From Clostridium aminobutyricum (GTDB taxonomy: Bacteria; Bacillota; Clostridia; Peptostreptococcales; Anaerovoracaceae): a DNA stretch of 64,000 nt. The notes under the pieces are model-generated. The model saw only the letters and a program-made list of their open reading frames with translations. It did no database searches and was not told where the DNA came from. The stretch is from NCBI RefSeq assembly GCF_017255415.1, contig NZ_JAFJZZ010000002.1, positions 372,001 through 436,000 of the forward strand. The letters run 5' to 3'. The translations under genes and the position numbers were made by a program. Shown piece by piece: positions 50,957-62,401 of the stretch. Positions within the stretch are counted from its first letter, which is position 1. The number at the start of each line of letters is the position of its first letter.

Positions 50957-51907
50957 ATGGATAATAAAGTTCTTACAGGTTTGAAACGAGTTGTGATACA
51001 AAGTTCGGGCTTGCTGATCATAGGGCTGATATGGCAAATCGCACCGGCCCTGGGATGGGTGGACAGTATGTTTGTACCGTCTTTATCCACCACCGTTAAA
51101 GCACTTATCAAGCTTTGGATCGTTAATGATTTGTATATGCATATCTTGTCAAGCCTTTGGCGGGTGCTTTCAGGGCTGCTCATTGCATCGGCAATTGCTA
51201 TACCATTAGGATTTATCTTCGGCAGGTGGTTTCCCTCCATCTATGAAGCAGTGGAGCCACTGCTTCGAATATTCACGAAGGTAAATCCTTTTTCACTAAT
51301 CCCTATATTCATTCTTTTGTTTGGGTTTGGTGAAGCGATAAGGATTGCCGTCGTGACATGGGTCTGCATTTGGCCTATTCTTTTTGGAACGGTGACCGGA
51401 TTGAGAACCATTGACAAAGATCTCATAAAAGCGGCGGTATCCATGAAAGTATCTCCGTTGGGACTGATTTTAAAAGTGCTGTTACCGGGTTCCATGCACG
51501 CTATTTTTACAGGGCTTAGACTGGGCGTAGAAATGTCATTTTTTATACTGATAGCAGGTGAAATGTTGGGAGCTAACTCCGGCTTGGGTGTGATCATTCA
51601 TAATTCCAATCACTTTTTTAACATGCCTAGACTTTATGCCAGTGCACTGGTCGTCGTATTGCTGGGTGTATTTCTCAACCTTTTTCTGAAATATTTGCAA
51701 AACGGGCTGTTTTTCTGGAAAGAACCCCACCATATCTTCGGAAGCGTACATGAAGATAAGCCCGGAACAAAAATAGGAAGGGTTGAACTGCTGATCCTTT
51801 CGGTTATTATCGGATTACTATTGGTATTGGGCTCACAGCAAATTCAAAAAGCAGCTGAAATAGCGGCAGATCCTACCCGCGGCTATACGCAGGACGCGGG
51901 AAATTGA
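50957..51907 (+). CDS. SsuC/TauC-type ABC permease 3
   Basis: A 316-residue permease. The loop AAVSMKVSPLGLILKVLLPGSMHAIFTGLRLGVEMSFFILIAGEMLGA is typical. It is about 50 residues longer than the others, because of a C-terminal extension with a further hydrophobic segment (VELLILSVIIGLLLVLGS) and a polar tail. Start 50957 is chosen for GTGAGGAC. It pairs with permease 4. Confidence 0.9.
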   Translation: MDNKVLTGLKRVVIQSSGLLIIGLIWQIAPALGWVDSMFVPSLSTTVKALIKLWIVNDLYMHILSSLWRVLSGLLIASAIAIPLGFIFGRWFPSIYEAVEPLLRIFTKVNPFSLIPIFILLFGFGEAIRIAVVTWVCIWPILFGTVTGLRTIDKDLIKAAVSMKVSPLGLILKVLLPGSMHAIFTGLRLGVEMSFFILIAGEMLGANSGLGVIIHNSNHFFNMPRLYASALVVVLLGVFLNLFLKYLQNGLFFWKEPHHIFGSVHEDKPGTKIGRVELLILSVIIGLLLVLGSQQIQKAAEIAADPTRGYTQDAGN

Positions 51908-51923
51908 ACGGAGGAATGGCGTA

Positions 51924-52700
51924 ATGATACCGTTTAAATTAGAAAAAGTAAAAAGCCTATTTGTAATACTTATCTTTTTTATTGTTTGGGAGGCAGTCAC
52001 CAGGCTTGGAATAGTCGATTCCATGCTTCTTCCTTCCTTTAGCGAGGTATTGGTGTCGACGTGGCAATTGTTTGCGGAAGGCGTTTTATGGCCGCACCTT
52101 TCCTTGAGTCTGGTGCGTGCGGCAGCAGGCTTTGCTATCGCCGTCGTCATCGCCATACCGTTAGGGATTTTGATGGGCGGCCTTTCCAAAAACGTTCAGA
52201 TGGCAACGGAGCCGGTGGTCGAACTGTTTTCTCAGGTGAACCCTTTTATATTATATCATCTGATTTTGATTTTTATGGGAATCGGAGAATGGACCAAAAT
52301 AACAATTATTGCGTGGACGTGTATTTGGCCCTTGCTTTTCAGCACGATATCCGGTGTTTACCACATCGATGCTGCTCACATAAAATCAGCGAAAACGTTT
52401 CAATTGAACCGATGGCAGATGGCTGTCAAGGTACTGCTGCCCGGTGCTGTGCCGCAGATTATGTATGGTGTGCGCCTCAGTGCAAGCTACTCCTTTTTTA
52501 TGCTGATCGCGGCTGAGATGATGGGCGCTGAGTCGGGCCTCGGATTTTTTATCATATTGAGCCAGCGGTATTACAAAATCACATGGGTATATGCTGCCGT
52601 TCTCATGATTACCGTTTTGGGCGTACTGATGGATTGGGTGATTACAATGGTGGAAAGAAAGTTTTTACGGGCTTACGTACAGGAGGAAGTCAATGATTAG
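51924..52700 (+). CDS. SsuC/TauC-type ABC permease 4
   Basis: A 258-residue permease with the loop SAKTFQLNRWQMAVKVLLPGAVPQIMYGVRLSASYSFFMLIAAEMMGA. The gene starts 16 bases after permease 3, with GGAGG upstream, and overlaps the next gene by 8 bases. It is the fourth paralogue in the operon. Confidence 0.9.
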   Translation: MIPFKLEKVKSLFVILIFFIVWEAVTRLGIVDSMLLPSFSEVLVSTWQLFAEGVLWPHLSLSLVRAAAGFAIAVVIAIPLGILMGGLSKNVQMATEPVVELFSQVNPFILYHLILIFMGIGEWTKITIIAWTCIWPLLFSTISGVYHIDAAHIKSAKTFQLNRWQMAVKVLLPGAVPQIMYGVRLSASYSFFMLIAAEMMGAESGLGFFIILSQRYYKITWVYAAVLMITVLGVLMDWVITMVERKFLRAYVQEEVND

Positions 52701-53799
52701 GAAGAGATTGTTGCGTGTCGGAACAGGAAAAAAGGTTCCCTTTACTCAATTGGTTAAAATCAGAAATTTTACCGCATGGACCATAGGTCTTCTGTGTATT
52801 GTTCTGCTGTCCGGATGCAGCGGCAATATAAGCCATGCTGAAAAATATACGGGTGACAAAGCGGATACGGAAAATAGCGTGATTCGAATTGCTTATTCCG
52901 GAAAGCTGGATGAAAGTCCTCTTTTTGCGGCTGTTGAAAATGGTTATTTTGAGGAGCAGGGCATAAGAGTGGAGTTAATCAACGGAGAGGATGCCGAAAT
53001 ACAAGAGGGCATCCGATCGGGAACGATTGACGGTGTCACTGCGGACTATCGATTTTTTAAGTCTATTGAAGAAGGCCTTCCCCTGCAGTTTACGGCAGGG
53101 CTGCATGCAGGCTGCATTCGTTTAATCGTGCCTGCGGATTCTGAAATAGGATCGGTCACGGATTTGCAAAATGCAACAATCGGCATCGAGGCACCCGGTG
53201 ACGGAACCATGGTGATTGCTTCCATGCTATTTAAAAATAATGATATGTATCAGGACGGTGAAGAAGTTCAATGGAGCTGCTATGGAGAAGCGGGTTATGA
53301 AAAAGCATTTCAAAATAAAGAGATCGATGCTGCTTTCATATGGGAACCGGCAGAAAATACCGCAGAACAATTGGATCAAACCTATCGGACGATTTTTGCG
53401 ACTGCGCAAAAGAGCAGTACAGGGGGACACGGACATAATCACAGCAGCAGTATCCATTTCACCAGATCCTTTGTGGGGCTTTCCGGTAAACTGATTCAGG
53501 AACACAGAGATAAAGCCGCTTTTATAACAAAGGCGTGGCTTGAAGGTGCGGTCTGGGTATCGGAAAATCCGGAGGCAGCGGTAAAACTTGCTGCTTCAAA
53601 ATACGGTGTCAAAGGCAGCTATGAAGACAATATGGAATTAATCTCATCGTATATGTGGACCAATGGCGTTAAAGACGCAAAACCGAATATTCAATATTAT
53701 ATAACGGAACAGAGGGCGAACGGGTTATTGGACAATACCTTAGAGGAAGAAGATTTTTATCGGAAGGTTTTCGCTGAGATATTGCCGGAGTTCCAATGA
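52693..53799 (+). CDS. ABC substrate-binding lipoprotein 2 (SsuA/NMT1-like)
   Basis: A 368-residue binding protein. An unusually long basic N-region (about 30 residues) is followed by a hydrophobic core and lipobox LLSGC (Cys about 42), so it is a lipoprotein. The type-II fold runs from [39 protein letters not shown] histidine-rich insertion [14 protein letters not shown] (about 240-253) is unusual for sulfonate binders and could bind a metal. It overlaps permease 4 and precedes metA. Confidence 0.85.
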   Translation: MIRKRLLRVGTGKKVPFTQLVKIRNFTAWTIGLLCIVLLSGCSGNISHAEKYTGDKADTENSVIRIAYSGKLDESPLFAAVENGYFEEQGIRVELINGEDAEIQEGIRSGTIDGVTADYRFFKSIEEGLPLQFTAGLHAGCIRLIVPADSEIGSVTDLQNATIGIEAPGDGTMVIASMLFKNNDMYQDGEEVQWSCYGEAGYEKAFQNKEIDAAFIWEPAENTAEQLDQTYRTIFATAQKSSTGGHGHNHSSSIHFTRSFVGLSGKLIQEHRDKAAFITKAWLEGAVWVSENPEAAVKLAASKYGVKGSYEDNMELISSYMWTNGVKDAKPNIQYYITEQRANGLLDNTLEEEDFYRKVFAEILPEFQ

Positions 53800-53828
53800 A
53801 ATTGATTGAAAGAAGAAGGTGTATAAAA

Positions 53829-54758
53829 ATGCCGATTAAAGTGCCGGACAATTTTCCTGCAATAGAGATCTTAAATAAAGAAAATATATTTACTATGCAG
53901 GAAAGTCGAGCCTATCACCAGGACATTCGTTTATTGGAAATAGCAATTTTAAATTTAATGCCTATTAAAATTGAAACTGAAACACAGATATTGAGGCTTT
54001 TAGGGAATTCTCCCCTTCAAGTTAAAGTGACATTTTTGCATCCCAAAACGCATACTTCAAAAAATACATCGGAAAATCATCTTGATATTTTTTATAAAAC
54101 CTTTGAAGATGTAAAACAGGATCGGTTTGACGGATTGATTATAACAGGGGCACCTGTTGAACAACTGGAATTTGAGGAAGTGAATTATTGGGATGAGTTG
54201 AAAGAAATCATGGAATGGAGCACCCAACATGTTTATTCGACTTTGCATATTTGCTGGGGTGCGCAGGCGGGTCTTTATTATCATTACGGCATCAAAAAAT
54301 ACCTATTGAGGGAAAAACTGTCCGGTGTATTCCATCATAAAATAGTTAAAAAAAATGTGAAGCTTTTAAGGGGATTCGATGATACTTTTCTGGTTCCTCA
54401 TTCACGCCATGCGACAGTAAGGAGAGAAGATATTGACAAGGTTTCAAAACTGGAAATTATAGCAGAGTCAAAGGAGGCAGGGGTCTATATTGTAAAGGCG
54501 ATGGGAGGGCGTCAGATCTTTGTGACAGGCCACTCTGAATATGATCCGCTTACCCTTAAAGCAGAATATGACCGGGATGTCCTAAAGGGGTTGGAGGTTA
54601 ACATTCCGAAGAATTATTTTCCTGATGATGACCCGAAGAAATATCCTAAGGTTACATGGAAAAGCCATGCAAATTTATTGTTTTCCAATTGGTTGAATTA
54701 TTATGTGTATCAGGAAACACCCTATCATTTAAATGGGATATGCTCCTCCTTGTGGTAG
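53829..54758 (+). CDS. metAA: Homoserine O-acetyltransferase (MetA type)
   Basis: A 309-residue enzyme of the MetA/HTS fold. Nucleophile C142 sits in [15 protein letters not shown]. Residue 111 is Glu ([13 protein letters not shown]), the residue that in Bacillus-type enzymes selects acetyl-CoA, whereas Gly gives succinyl-CoA. Hence it should make O-acetylhomoserine, the co-substrate of the MetY encoded at 38298. Start at MPIKVP, standard for the family, has GAAGGTG upstream. It is last gene of the transporter operon. Confidence 0.93.
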   Translation: MPIKVPDNFPAIEILNKENIFTMQESRAYHQDIRLLEIAILNLMPIKIETETQILRLLGNSPLQVKVTFLHPKTHTSKNTSENHLDIFYKTFEDVKQDRFDGLIITGAPVEQLEFEEVNYWDELKEIMEWSTQHVYSTLHICWGAQAGLYYHYGIKKYLLREKLSGVFHHKIVKKNVKLLRGFDDTFLVPHSRHATVRREDIDKVSKLEIIAESKEAGVYIVKAMGGRQIFVTGHSEYDPLTLKAEYDRDVLKGLEVNIPKNYFPDDDPKKYPKVTWKSHANLLFSNWLNYYVYQETPYHLNGICSSLW

Positions 54759-54807
54759 AAAAGTTTTTACTCGACTATCGGGCATAAGAGGCGCATATCC
54801 TGTTTTT
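54736..54807 (+). terminator. Terminator of the transporter-metA operon
   Basis: GGATATGCTCCTC (54736-54748, inside the last codons of metA) pairs with GAGGCGCATATCC (54788-54800, one mismatch), followed by TGTTTTTG. Confidence 0.8.
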
Positions 54808-54831
54808 GAAATGATTTCTTACGAATCGCTA

Positions 54832-55227
54832 TTAGAATTTTATAACTTCTGGCTGACCTGTAAAAGAATAAAAAGTTGCTGTAGCATCTTCTAGATAAAG
54901 CACTTCCATAAGACCGTCGTCCACAGTGTACATACCGCTTAAAATCGAATTTTGTTCCAGCATTTGTTCGCGGGCTTCTCTGCGATTATCAGGAATTACT
55001 TTTGCCTCGATTCGGATCCAAGAGTTTTCTTTTCCCATAGCAGAGATTTCAATTTTAGGATTTTCTAACATCTGCTTATAACACTTTTTTTGATTGTTTG
55101 TAACAATATAAAGTTTTCCCTCAAATTCAGCGATGGCTCCGAACGGACGAACACGAGGTTGATCTCCGTCTATAGTTGCAATATGAAAAGTGGGATTTTC
55201 TTTTAAGTATTCAAATACTTTTTTCAT
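54832..55227 (-). CDS. Pyridoxamine 5'-phosphate oxidase-like FMN-binding protein
   Basis: A 131-residue split-barrel flavoprotein of the PPOX/PNPOx-like family. The pattern FHIATIDGDQPRVRPFGA, KLYIVTNNQKKCYKQMLENPKIEISAMGKENSWIRIEAK fits FMN/F420-binding general stress or reductase proteins. I use the ATG at 55227 (MKKVFEYLKENP) with AAAGGAG upstream. It is divergent from the HxlR regulator, a common regulator-target arrangement. It is the only sizeable minus-strand gene in the right arm apart from the small CPC_1213-like gene. Confidence 0.88.
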   Translation of the reverse strand: MKKVFEYLKENPTFHIATIDGDQPRVRPFGAIAEFEGKLYIVTNNQKKCYKQMLENPKIEISAMGKENSWIRIEAKVIPDNRREAREQMLEQNSILSGMYTVDDGLMEVLYLEDATATFYSFTGQPEVIKF

Positions 55228-55363
55228 TTCAGTTGCTCCTTTCAAAATAAAGTAGTATACTATTCATGCTCTAATTATATAGAGTGAAAGACAAAATACA
55301 AGTACAATTTATTTGTATACTAGGTATCAAATAGGATACTACTATAAAATGGAGGTGGACAAA

Positions 55364-55699
55364 ATGAAAGAAGGAAAAGAAATGTTTGGATTATGTCCTT
55401 ATGTGACATCTCAAAAATTATTGACCGGAAAATGGTCTCTTTTGATTATGTATCATTTAAGTAGCGGACCGGTGCGATTTAATGAGCTTCAACGAAGATT
55501 GCCTAATCTAACGCAGACTACTCTTTCTAAACAACTGAAAAGTTTAGAAGCCGATGGTCTGATTATTCGGAAAGAGTATCCGCAGATACCGCCGAAAGTG
55601 GAATATGCACTCAGTGAGATCGGCGAAAAATTTCAGCCGGTCTTAGACAGTTTAGAAGCTTGGGGAAACGAATACATCGACTATTTAAAGAAAAGATAA
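55364..55699 (+). CDS. HxlR-family winged-helix regulator
   Basis: A 111-residue DNA-binding protein with LLTGKWSLLIMYHLSSGPVRFNELQRRLPNLTQTTLSKQLKSLEADGLIIRKEYPQIPPKVEYALSEIG, the HxlR/MarR-like winged helix; an N-terminal Cys (GLCPYV) fits redox-sensing members. Start 55364 has GGAGGTG. It is divergent from the flavoprotein gene; the shared 136-base interval has GTATAC-type half-sites (55252-55262 and 55313-55320) that may be its operators. Confidence 0.9.
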   Translation: MKEGKEMFGLCPYVTSQKLLTGKWSLLIMYHLSSGPVRFNELQRRLPNLTQTTLSKQLKSLEADGLIIRKEYPQIPPKVEYALSEIGEKFQPVLDSLEAWGNEYIDYLKKR

Positions 55700-55751
55700 C
55701 TGAAATGACTGAATTTTATTATATTATACAAGCAGCGTCGCAGTATGATTC

Positions 55752-55800
55752 AATGAACACTTCCTCGCGGCAACGCCGAATTTTAAATATTATGTTCATT
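55752..55800. repeat. REP-like nested palindrome, copy 2
   Basis: AATGAACA (55752-55759) and TGTTCATT (55793-55800) are perfect arms around CGGC-AAC-GCCG (55768-55778), matching copy 1 at 106-148. It lies in the 180-base gap between the HxlR and acyltransferase genes. Confidence 0.6.
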
Positions 55801-55880
55801 ATTTCATTAATAACTCTTGCTATTTTGGATAATCTTTTTATGATAGAAAGTAAATCAATCAAACGATATAGGGGAAAAGG

Positions 55881-56906
55881 ATGGAGAATACTTTAAATCA
55901 AATCAAACAGAGAGACTATAAATTCGATAATTTAAGAGGGCTGCTTATTTGGACAATACCGATCTCTCATTTTACGAGAATGGGGGGAGATTTTGCACAG
56001 GCTTCTTTAGGAGGTCTTGCATATATCACAATTAATGTGTTCGTGATGCAGGCCTTTATGTTTCTATCTGGATATTTCTCAAAAAACGTGGAAAAAGCAA
56101 GAAATAATTCATTTGAAACATTTATGCTTCCGTATCTATTTTTCACGGTGGTATTTTACATATTCCGATATTGCTATTTTGGAGAGGCTAAATTAAATTT
56201 CTTAAAACCGCCTTTTGCTCTGTGGTTTTTGTTTTCTGCTTTTTTTTATCGCTTTTTTCTGAAAGACTTAGTGAAAATACGGCATTTACTTCCGATCAGC
56301 TTAGCTCTTTATATTTTTGCCGGCCAAATTTATTATTTAAATGACGATCTGTTAGCCCTCGGAAGAACCGTTTCCTATTTCCCATTTTTTTTATTGGGGT
56401 ATTATTGTTCAAGTGATCGGATTAAAAAATTGCAGCAGCTAAAAATTTGGCAGACCTTTTTATTGGGTGCTGCACTTCTTGGTGTATCCTATCTCCTTGC
56501 TTATCATGTGGATATTCCTGTTGAGTTTTATCTTCTTCGAACAACCGGAGAAGCCCTCGGCGTGGTTTGGTATGCAGATATCTTCATGCGAGTGGTGATT
56601 CTCCTCTTGTCCTGTGCTTGGATATTGCTGATGTTTAATCTTTTGCCGAATAAAAATAACTATTTAGCGTATGTCGGTGTCCATACGATGCCGATCTATA
56701 TCTTGCATTTATTTTTTAGGTATTATCTTAAGAAAGAAGGATTTCCTTTTACGGATCCGATCGCCTATTATCTGGGAATATTCGGATTTGCTTCACTTTG
56801 TGTCGTTATTTTTTCAAGCCCTCCGATTGCCAAAGCGTATGACAAAACATTAAAGCTAATATACAGCGGCTGGTTGAAATTAAAAAAATATGAATTAAAA
56901 AACTAA
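55881..56906 (+). CDS. Acyltransferase-3 family membrane protein
   Basis: A 341-residue polytopic protein with about ten helices. The N-terminal DNLRGLLIWTIPISHFTRMG corresponds to the family motif (D-x-x-R/K-G...H), and later FALWFLFSAFFYRF and the C-terminal HTMPIYILHLFFRY are typical. Such enzymes O-acylate surface glycans or membrane carbohydrates. Substrate unknown; no partner genes are adjacent. Confidence 0.85.
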   Translation: MENTLNQIKQRDYKFDNLRGLLIWTIPISHFTRMGGDFAQASLGGLAYITINVFVMQAFMFLSGYFSKNVEKARNNSFETFMLPYLFFTVVFYIFRYCYFGEAKLNFLKPPFALWFLFSAFFYRFFLKDLVKIRHLLPISLALYIFAGQIYYLNDDLLALGRTVSYFPFFLLGYYCSSDRIKKLQQLKIWQTFLLGAALLGVSYLLAYHVDIPVEFYLLRTTGEALGVVWYADIFMRVVILLLSCAWILLMFNLLPNKNNYLAYVGVHTMPIYILHLFFRYYLKKEGFPFTDPIAYYLGIFGFASLCVVIFSSPPIAKAYDKTLKLIYSGWLKLKKYELKN

Positions 56907-56912
56907 GTACTT

Positions 56913-56970
56913 ATAGAAAAAGCCTCTGGGAGGCGCTTTAGCTCCCATTCAGTCGCATTTCAGTTGCAGC
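56913..56970. repeat. Nested inverted repeat, shared with 21616
   Basis: AAAAAGCCTCTGGGAGG...TTTAGCTCCCA..CAGTCGC matches the element at 21616-21673 in order and length. In both places it sits directly after an isolated gene or RNA, so it may be a repeated terminator-like element. Confidence 0.5.
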
Positions 56971-57081
56971 TTTTAATGAAAAGCAGTCAAATTCTATAAA
57001 TCGCAGATTTATGAATTTCTTGCACAAGTCTGTCAATATCGTAAATGATATTTCCTACGTCATGGAAAATACGCTCTGTGA

Positions 57082-57112
57082 AGCCTTAAATTAACGGTTT
57101 AAGGCTTTTAAA
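57082..57112 (+). terminator. Terminator upstream of the gyrB promoter
   Basis: AGCCTTAAA (57082-57090) and TTTAAGGCT (57098-57106) pair perfectly and are followed by TTT. Confidence 0.75.
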
Positions 57113-57151
57113 GTATACTTTTTTGAATTTGTGTCAAAAAACATAAAAACA

Positions 57152-57180
57152 TTGTAAAAAAGCCTTTTTTATTATATAAT
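57152..57180 (+). promoter_or_regulatory. gyrB-gyrA promoter
   Basis: -35 TTGTAA (57152-57157), 17-base spacer, -10 TATAAT (57175-57180). Confidence 0.65.
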
Positions 57181-57475
57181 ATATTGGCTATAGTCCATCA
57201 AAAATTACCAATAACTGCACAATGTGCGTGTTAAAAGGTTTTATATAGTTTTTTTGGAACACACAAAATATGTGAAATACCATATACGCACCTAACCACA
57301 TTTACTCAAGCAAATGGTTGGCAGGTACTATCCAGAAATTGCCCAGCTTACGCACTTATCCCCATTTTCAAAGAAAATGTTTGGAAGGTGCCATACAGAA
57401 ATTGCCTAGCCTTAGCTAGAGTGCAATTTTTCAGTTTTGCTGGATTGAATTTTTCAGTTGATAAGGAGATTTTGA

Positions 57476-59401
<1,926 letters not shown>

Positions 59402-59415
59402 AAGGGAGGACAAGT

Positions 59416-61917
59416 ATGACAATTAATCTTTTAGAAGATTCAAAAATGATACAACATGAGATTCATGACGAAATGAAAACCTCCTATATAGATTATTCTA
59501 TGAGCGTTATTGCAGGAAGAGCACTGCCTGACGTAAGAGATGGACTCAAACCTGTACACAGAAGAATACTTTATGGTATGAGTGAACTGGGTGTTACACC
59601 GGATAAACCGCACAAGAAATCGGCGCGTATCGTCGGTGAAGTAATGGGTAAATTCCACCCTCACGGTGACAGTTCTATCTATGATGCCATGGTTCGAATG
59701 GCGCAGGATTTTTCCATCCGATATATGTTGGTAGACGGACACGGAAACTTTGGTTCCGTAGACGGAGACGGTGCTGCGGCAATGCGTTATACGGAAGCAA
59801 GAATGACGCCTTTTGCACTCCAGATGCTCAGGGATATTGACAAAGAAACGGTTGACTTTATTCCAAACTTTGACGAGGAAGAGCAGGAACCAACGGTATT
59901 ACCAGCTAGGTTTCCAAACCTGTTAGTAAACGGTTCAAACGGTATTGCAGTAGGTATGGCAACTTCTATTCCCCCGCATAATCTACGTGAAATAATCGAT
60001 GCTGCGGTACTGATGATAGACAAAGAGGATTGCGATATCGAGGATCTGATAAAAGTTGTGAAAGGTCCGGATTTCCCTACAGGAGCTACGATCCTTGGAA
60101 AAAACAGTGCAAAGGAAGCGTACCGAACAGGTCAGGGAAAAGTCCTTGTTCGTTCTCAGACAGAGTTTGAAGAGACAGCAAAAGGAAAGCAGCAGATTAT
60201 CGTTACTGAAATTCCTTATCAGGTAAACAAGGCAAGATTGATTGAAAAGATTGCAGATCTTGTTAAGGAAAAGAAAATAGACGGTATTTCAGATATTCGA
60301 GACGAATCCAACAGACAAGGCATGCGTATCGTTATCGAACTGAAGCGGGATGCCAATCCTCAGATTACGCTGAACAGGCTTTTCAAGCACACTCAGATGC
60401 AAGAAAGCTACAGCATGATTATGATTGCTTTAGTAAACGGACAGCCTAGGACATTAACCTTATATGAGATTCTTGATGAATATTTAAAGCATCAAAAGGA
60501 AGTCGTTACAAGAAGAACCATATTTGATAAGAAAAAAGCGGAAGCGAGGGCGCATATCTTAGAAGGTTTACGAATTGCGCTGGATAATATTGATGAAATT
60601 ATCAAGATCATCCGTGCCAGCTATAACGATGCAAAAGAAAGATTAATGGATCGTTTTGGTCTTTCAGAAATTCAGTCTCAGGCAATTCTAGAAATGCAGC
60701 TGCGTCGTTTACAAGGTCTTGAAAGAGAAAAGATTGAAAACGAATTGGCCGAGCTTTTAAAGAAAATTGCTTATTATAACGAGTTGCTGGCGGATGAAAA
60801 AATGCTGATGGGCGTTATCAAGACAGAGCTTCTTGAAATCAAGGATAAGTGGGGAGACGACAGACGAACAAAGATTGTGGCTGATGTATCGGAAATCGAC
60901 GAGGAAGACTTGATTGAAGAGCAAAATGTGGCGATTACCTTGACACATCTTGGCTATATCAAGCGGGTTTCTGTAGACACGTATAAGACTCAAAGAAGAG
61001 GCGGCAAGGGCATTACCGGACTGACCACCAGAGAAAATGATTTTGTAAAGAACATGATTATGACTTCAACACATGATTATTTGATGTTCTTTACCAATAC
61101 GGGGAAGGCGCATAAGATTAAAGCGTATGAAATTCCGGAAGCCTCCAGAACGGCCAAGGGCATGCCGGCGGTCAACTTCTTGAATCTGATGCAGCGTGAA
61201 CGAATTACGGCAGTGATTCCGATTAAGGAATTTGCAGAAGATAAATATTTGATTGCAGTGACCAAAAATGGTACGATTAAAAAGACACCGCTGTCTCAAT
61301 TTGATACCAGCAGAAAAACCGGCTTGATTGCGATCAACCTAAAGGATAACGACGAACTGATCGGGATTAATCAGACCACCGGACACAATAAGGTCATTAT
61401 CGTTACAAAGCAGGGAAAATGTATCTGCTTCACAGAAGAAGACGTTCGAAGCATGGGCAGAATTGCCGGCGGTGTAAGGGCGATTAAGCTGGAAAAGGAT
61501 GATGAAGTCGTTTCCATGGAGCTTGTAGAGGAAAATGAAGAGCTTCTTGTCGTGACCACAAACGGTTACGGAAAGAGAACGCCGGTTGAAGATTATAAAG
61601 TTCAGGTACGAGGCGGCAAAGGACTTTTGACCTATGACAAAGGGAAGTTTAAAAAGACCGGCGAATTGATTGGTGCTATGGTAGTCAATGAAGATGATGA
61701 AATTCTATTAATTAATTCAGACGGAATCATCATTCGAATTAAGGCAAGTGAAGTGTCAAGACTTGGAAGAGCGACTCAGGGTGTCAAAATCATGAGGGTA
61801 GAAGAAGCATCCAATATCATTGCCATGGCCAAAGTGATTAAAGAGGAAAATGCTGATGAGGACTTAGAGGATGAGCCGGATAATGAAAACGGGCAGATGG
61901 AACTGCCTACCAACTAG
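59416..61917 (+). CDS. gyrA: DNA gyrase subunit A
   Basis: An 833-residue cleavage and wrapping subunit. The catalytic tyrosine is Y125 (MRYTEARM). The quinolone-resistance region reads [10 protein letters not shown], with Ser86 and Asp90 at the positions of E. coli S83 and D87, so no resistance change is seen. The GyrA box in the C-terminal domain is present as QRRGGKG (about residue 527). A glutamate/aspartate-rich tail ends the protein. Confidence 0.98.
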   Translation: MTINLLEDSKMIQHEIHDEMKTSYIDYSMSVIAGRALPDVRDGLKPVHRRILYGMSELGVTPDKPHKKSARIVGEVMGKFHPHGDSSIYDAMVRMAQDFSIRYMLVDGHGNFGSVDGDGAAAMRYTEARMTPFALQMLRDIDKETVDFIPNFDEEEQEPTVLPARFPNLLVNGSNGIAVGMATSIPPHNLREIIDAAVLMIDKEDCDIEDLIKVVKGPDFPTGATILGKNSAKEAYRTGQGKVLVRSQTEFEETAKGKQQIIVTEIPYQVNKARLIEKIADLVKEKKIDGISDIRDESNRQGMRIVIELKRDANPQITLNRLFKHTQMQESYSMIMIALVNGQPRTLTLYEILDEYLKHQKEVVTRRTIFDKKKAEARAHILEGLRIALDNIDEIIKIIRASYNDAKERLMDRFGLSEIQSQAILEMQLRRLQGLEREKIENELAELLKKIAYYNELLADEKMLMGVIKTELLEIKDKWGDDRRTKIVADVSEIDEEDLIEEQNVAITLTHLGYIKRVSVDTYKTQRRGGKGITGLTTRENDFVKNMIMTSTHDYLMFFTNTGKAHKIKAYEIPEASRTAKGMPAVNFLNLMQRERITAVIPIKEFAEDKYLIAVTKNGTIKKTPLSQFDTSRKTGLIAINLKDNDELIGINQTTGHNKVIIVTKQGKCICFTEEDVRSMGRIAGGVRAIKLEKDDEVVSMELVEENEELLVVTTNGYGKRTPVEDYKVQVRGGKGLLTYDKGKFKKTGELIGAMVVNEDDEILLINSDGIIIRIKASEVSRLGRATQGVKIMRVEEASNIIAMAKVIKEENADEDLEDEPDNENGQMELPTN

Positions 61918-61939
61918 AATCCACTAAAAAAAATATAAA

Positions 61940-61977
61940 CCTAGGCGCCCGCAGATATAAAATCTGTGAAGCCTAGG
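61940..61977 (+). terminator. Hairpin after gyrA
   Basis: CCTAGGC (61940-61946) and GCCTAGG (61971-61977) with an inner CAGAT/ATCTG stem. The U-tract is weak, so it may be partial. Confidence 0.55.
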
Positions 61978-61999
61978 CCGTTATTATATGGAGATAAAG

Positions 62000-62397
62000 A
62001 TGTCAGATTGTATAAAATTTAGAGTTCCGGGAAAGCCGGAGTATATTCGCGTTGTTCGAATGGGTGTGTCGGCACTTGCCTGTAATGTCGGCTTTGATGT
62101 GGAAGCAGTGGATGATATAAAACTTGCTGTAGATGAAGCGTGTAAAGCCATCACCTGTCACGGAGCTAATTCTTGGACAAATGTATATGAAGTCGCTTGT
62201 GAAGTGTATGAAGATAAGATGATCATCAGTGTATCCGATCTAGGCGATGGAAGAGAATTGGAAAAGCAATACAGAGCATGCAAGAATTGTCCTCAAGACG
62301 GGGATTTTGCACTGATTTTGATAAAAACACTAATGAATGATGTAGAGATTAAAGGCGGATCAGAGGAACAGAAGAGCATAGTGATGGTGAAGAATAA

Positions 62398-62401
<4 letters not shown>
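62000..62401 (+). CDS. RsbW/SpoIIAB-like serine kinase anti-sigma factor
   Basis: A 133-residue GHKL ATPase. N-box AVDEACKAITCHGAN and G1-type SVSDLGDGRE motifs match RsbW-like anti-sigma kinases. ATG 62000 has GGAG upstream. It overlaps the sigma gene by 4 bases (ATGA), so it is surely its partner. No RsbV/SpoIIAA anti-anti-sigma gene is present in the operon. Confidence 0.85.

Larger units (their letters stand above)
56907..57475 (+). other. 569-bp gene-free interval and gyrB leader
   Basis: It contains, in order, the repeat at 56913-56970, a terminator (57082-57112), the gyrB promoter (57152-57180) and a leader of about 290 nt. The leader holds two imperfect copies of about 45 bases spaced 64 bases apart (57310-57354 and 57374-57418), each ending CAGAAATTGCCYAGC. 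Confidence 0.65.

Noticed and set aside
55700-55880. Small gene between HxlR and acyltransferase
   Set aside because: The only open frame covers the REP-like palindrome and lacks a ribosome site.
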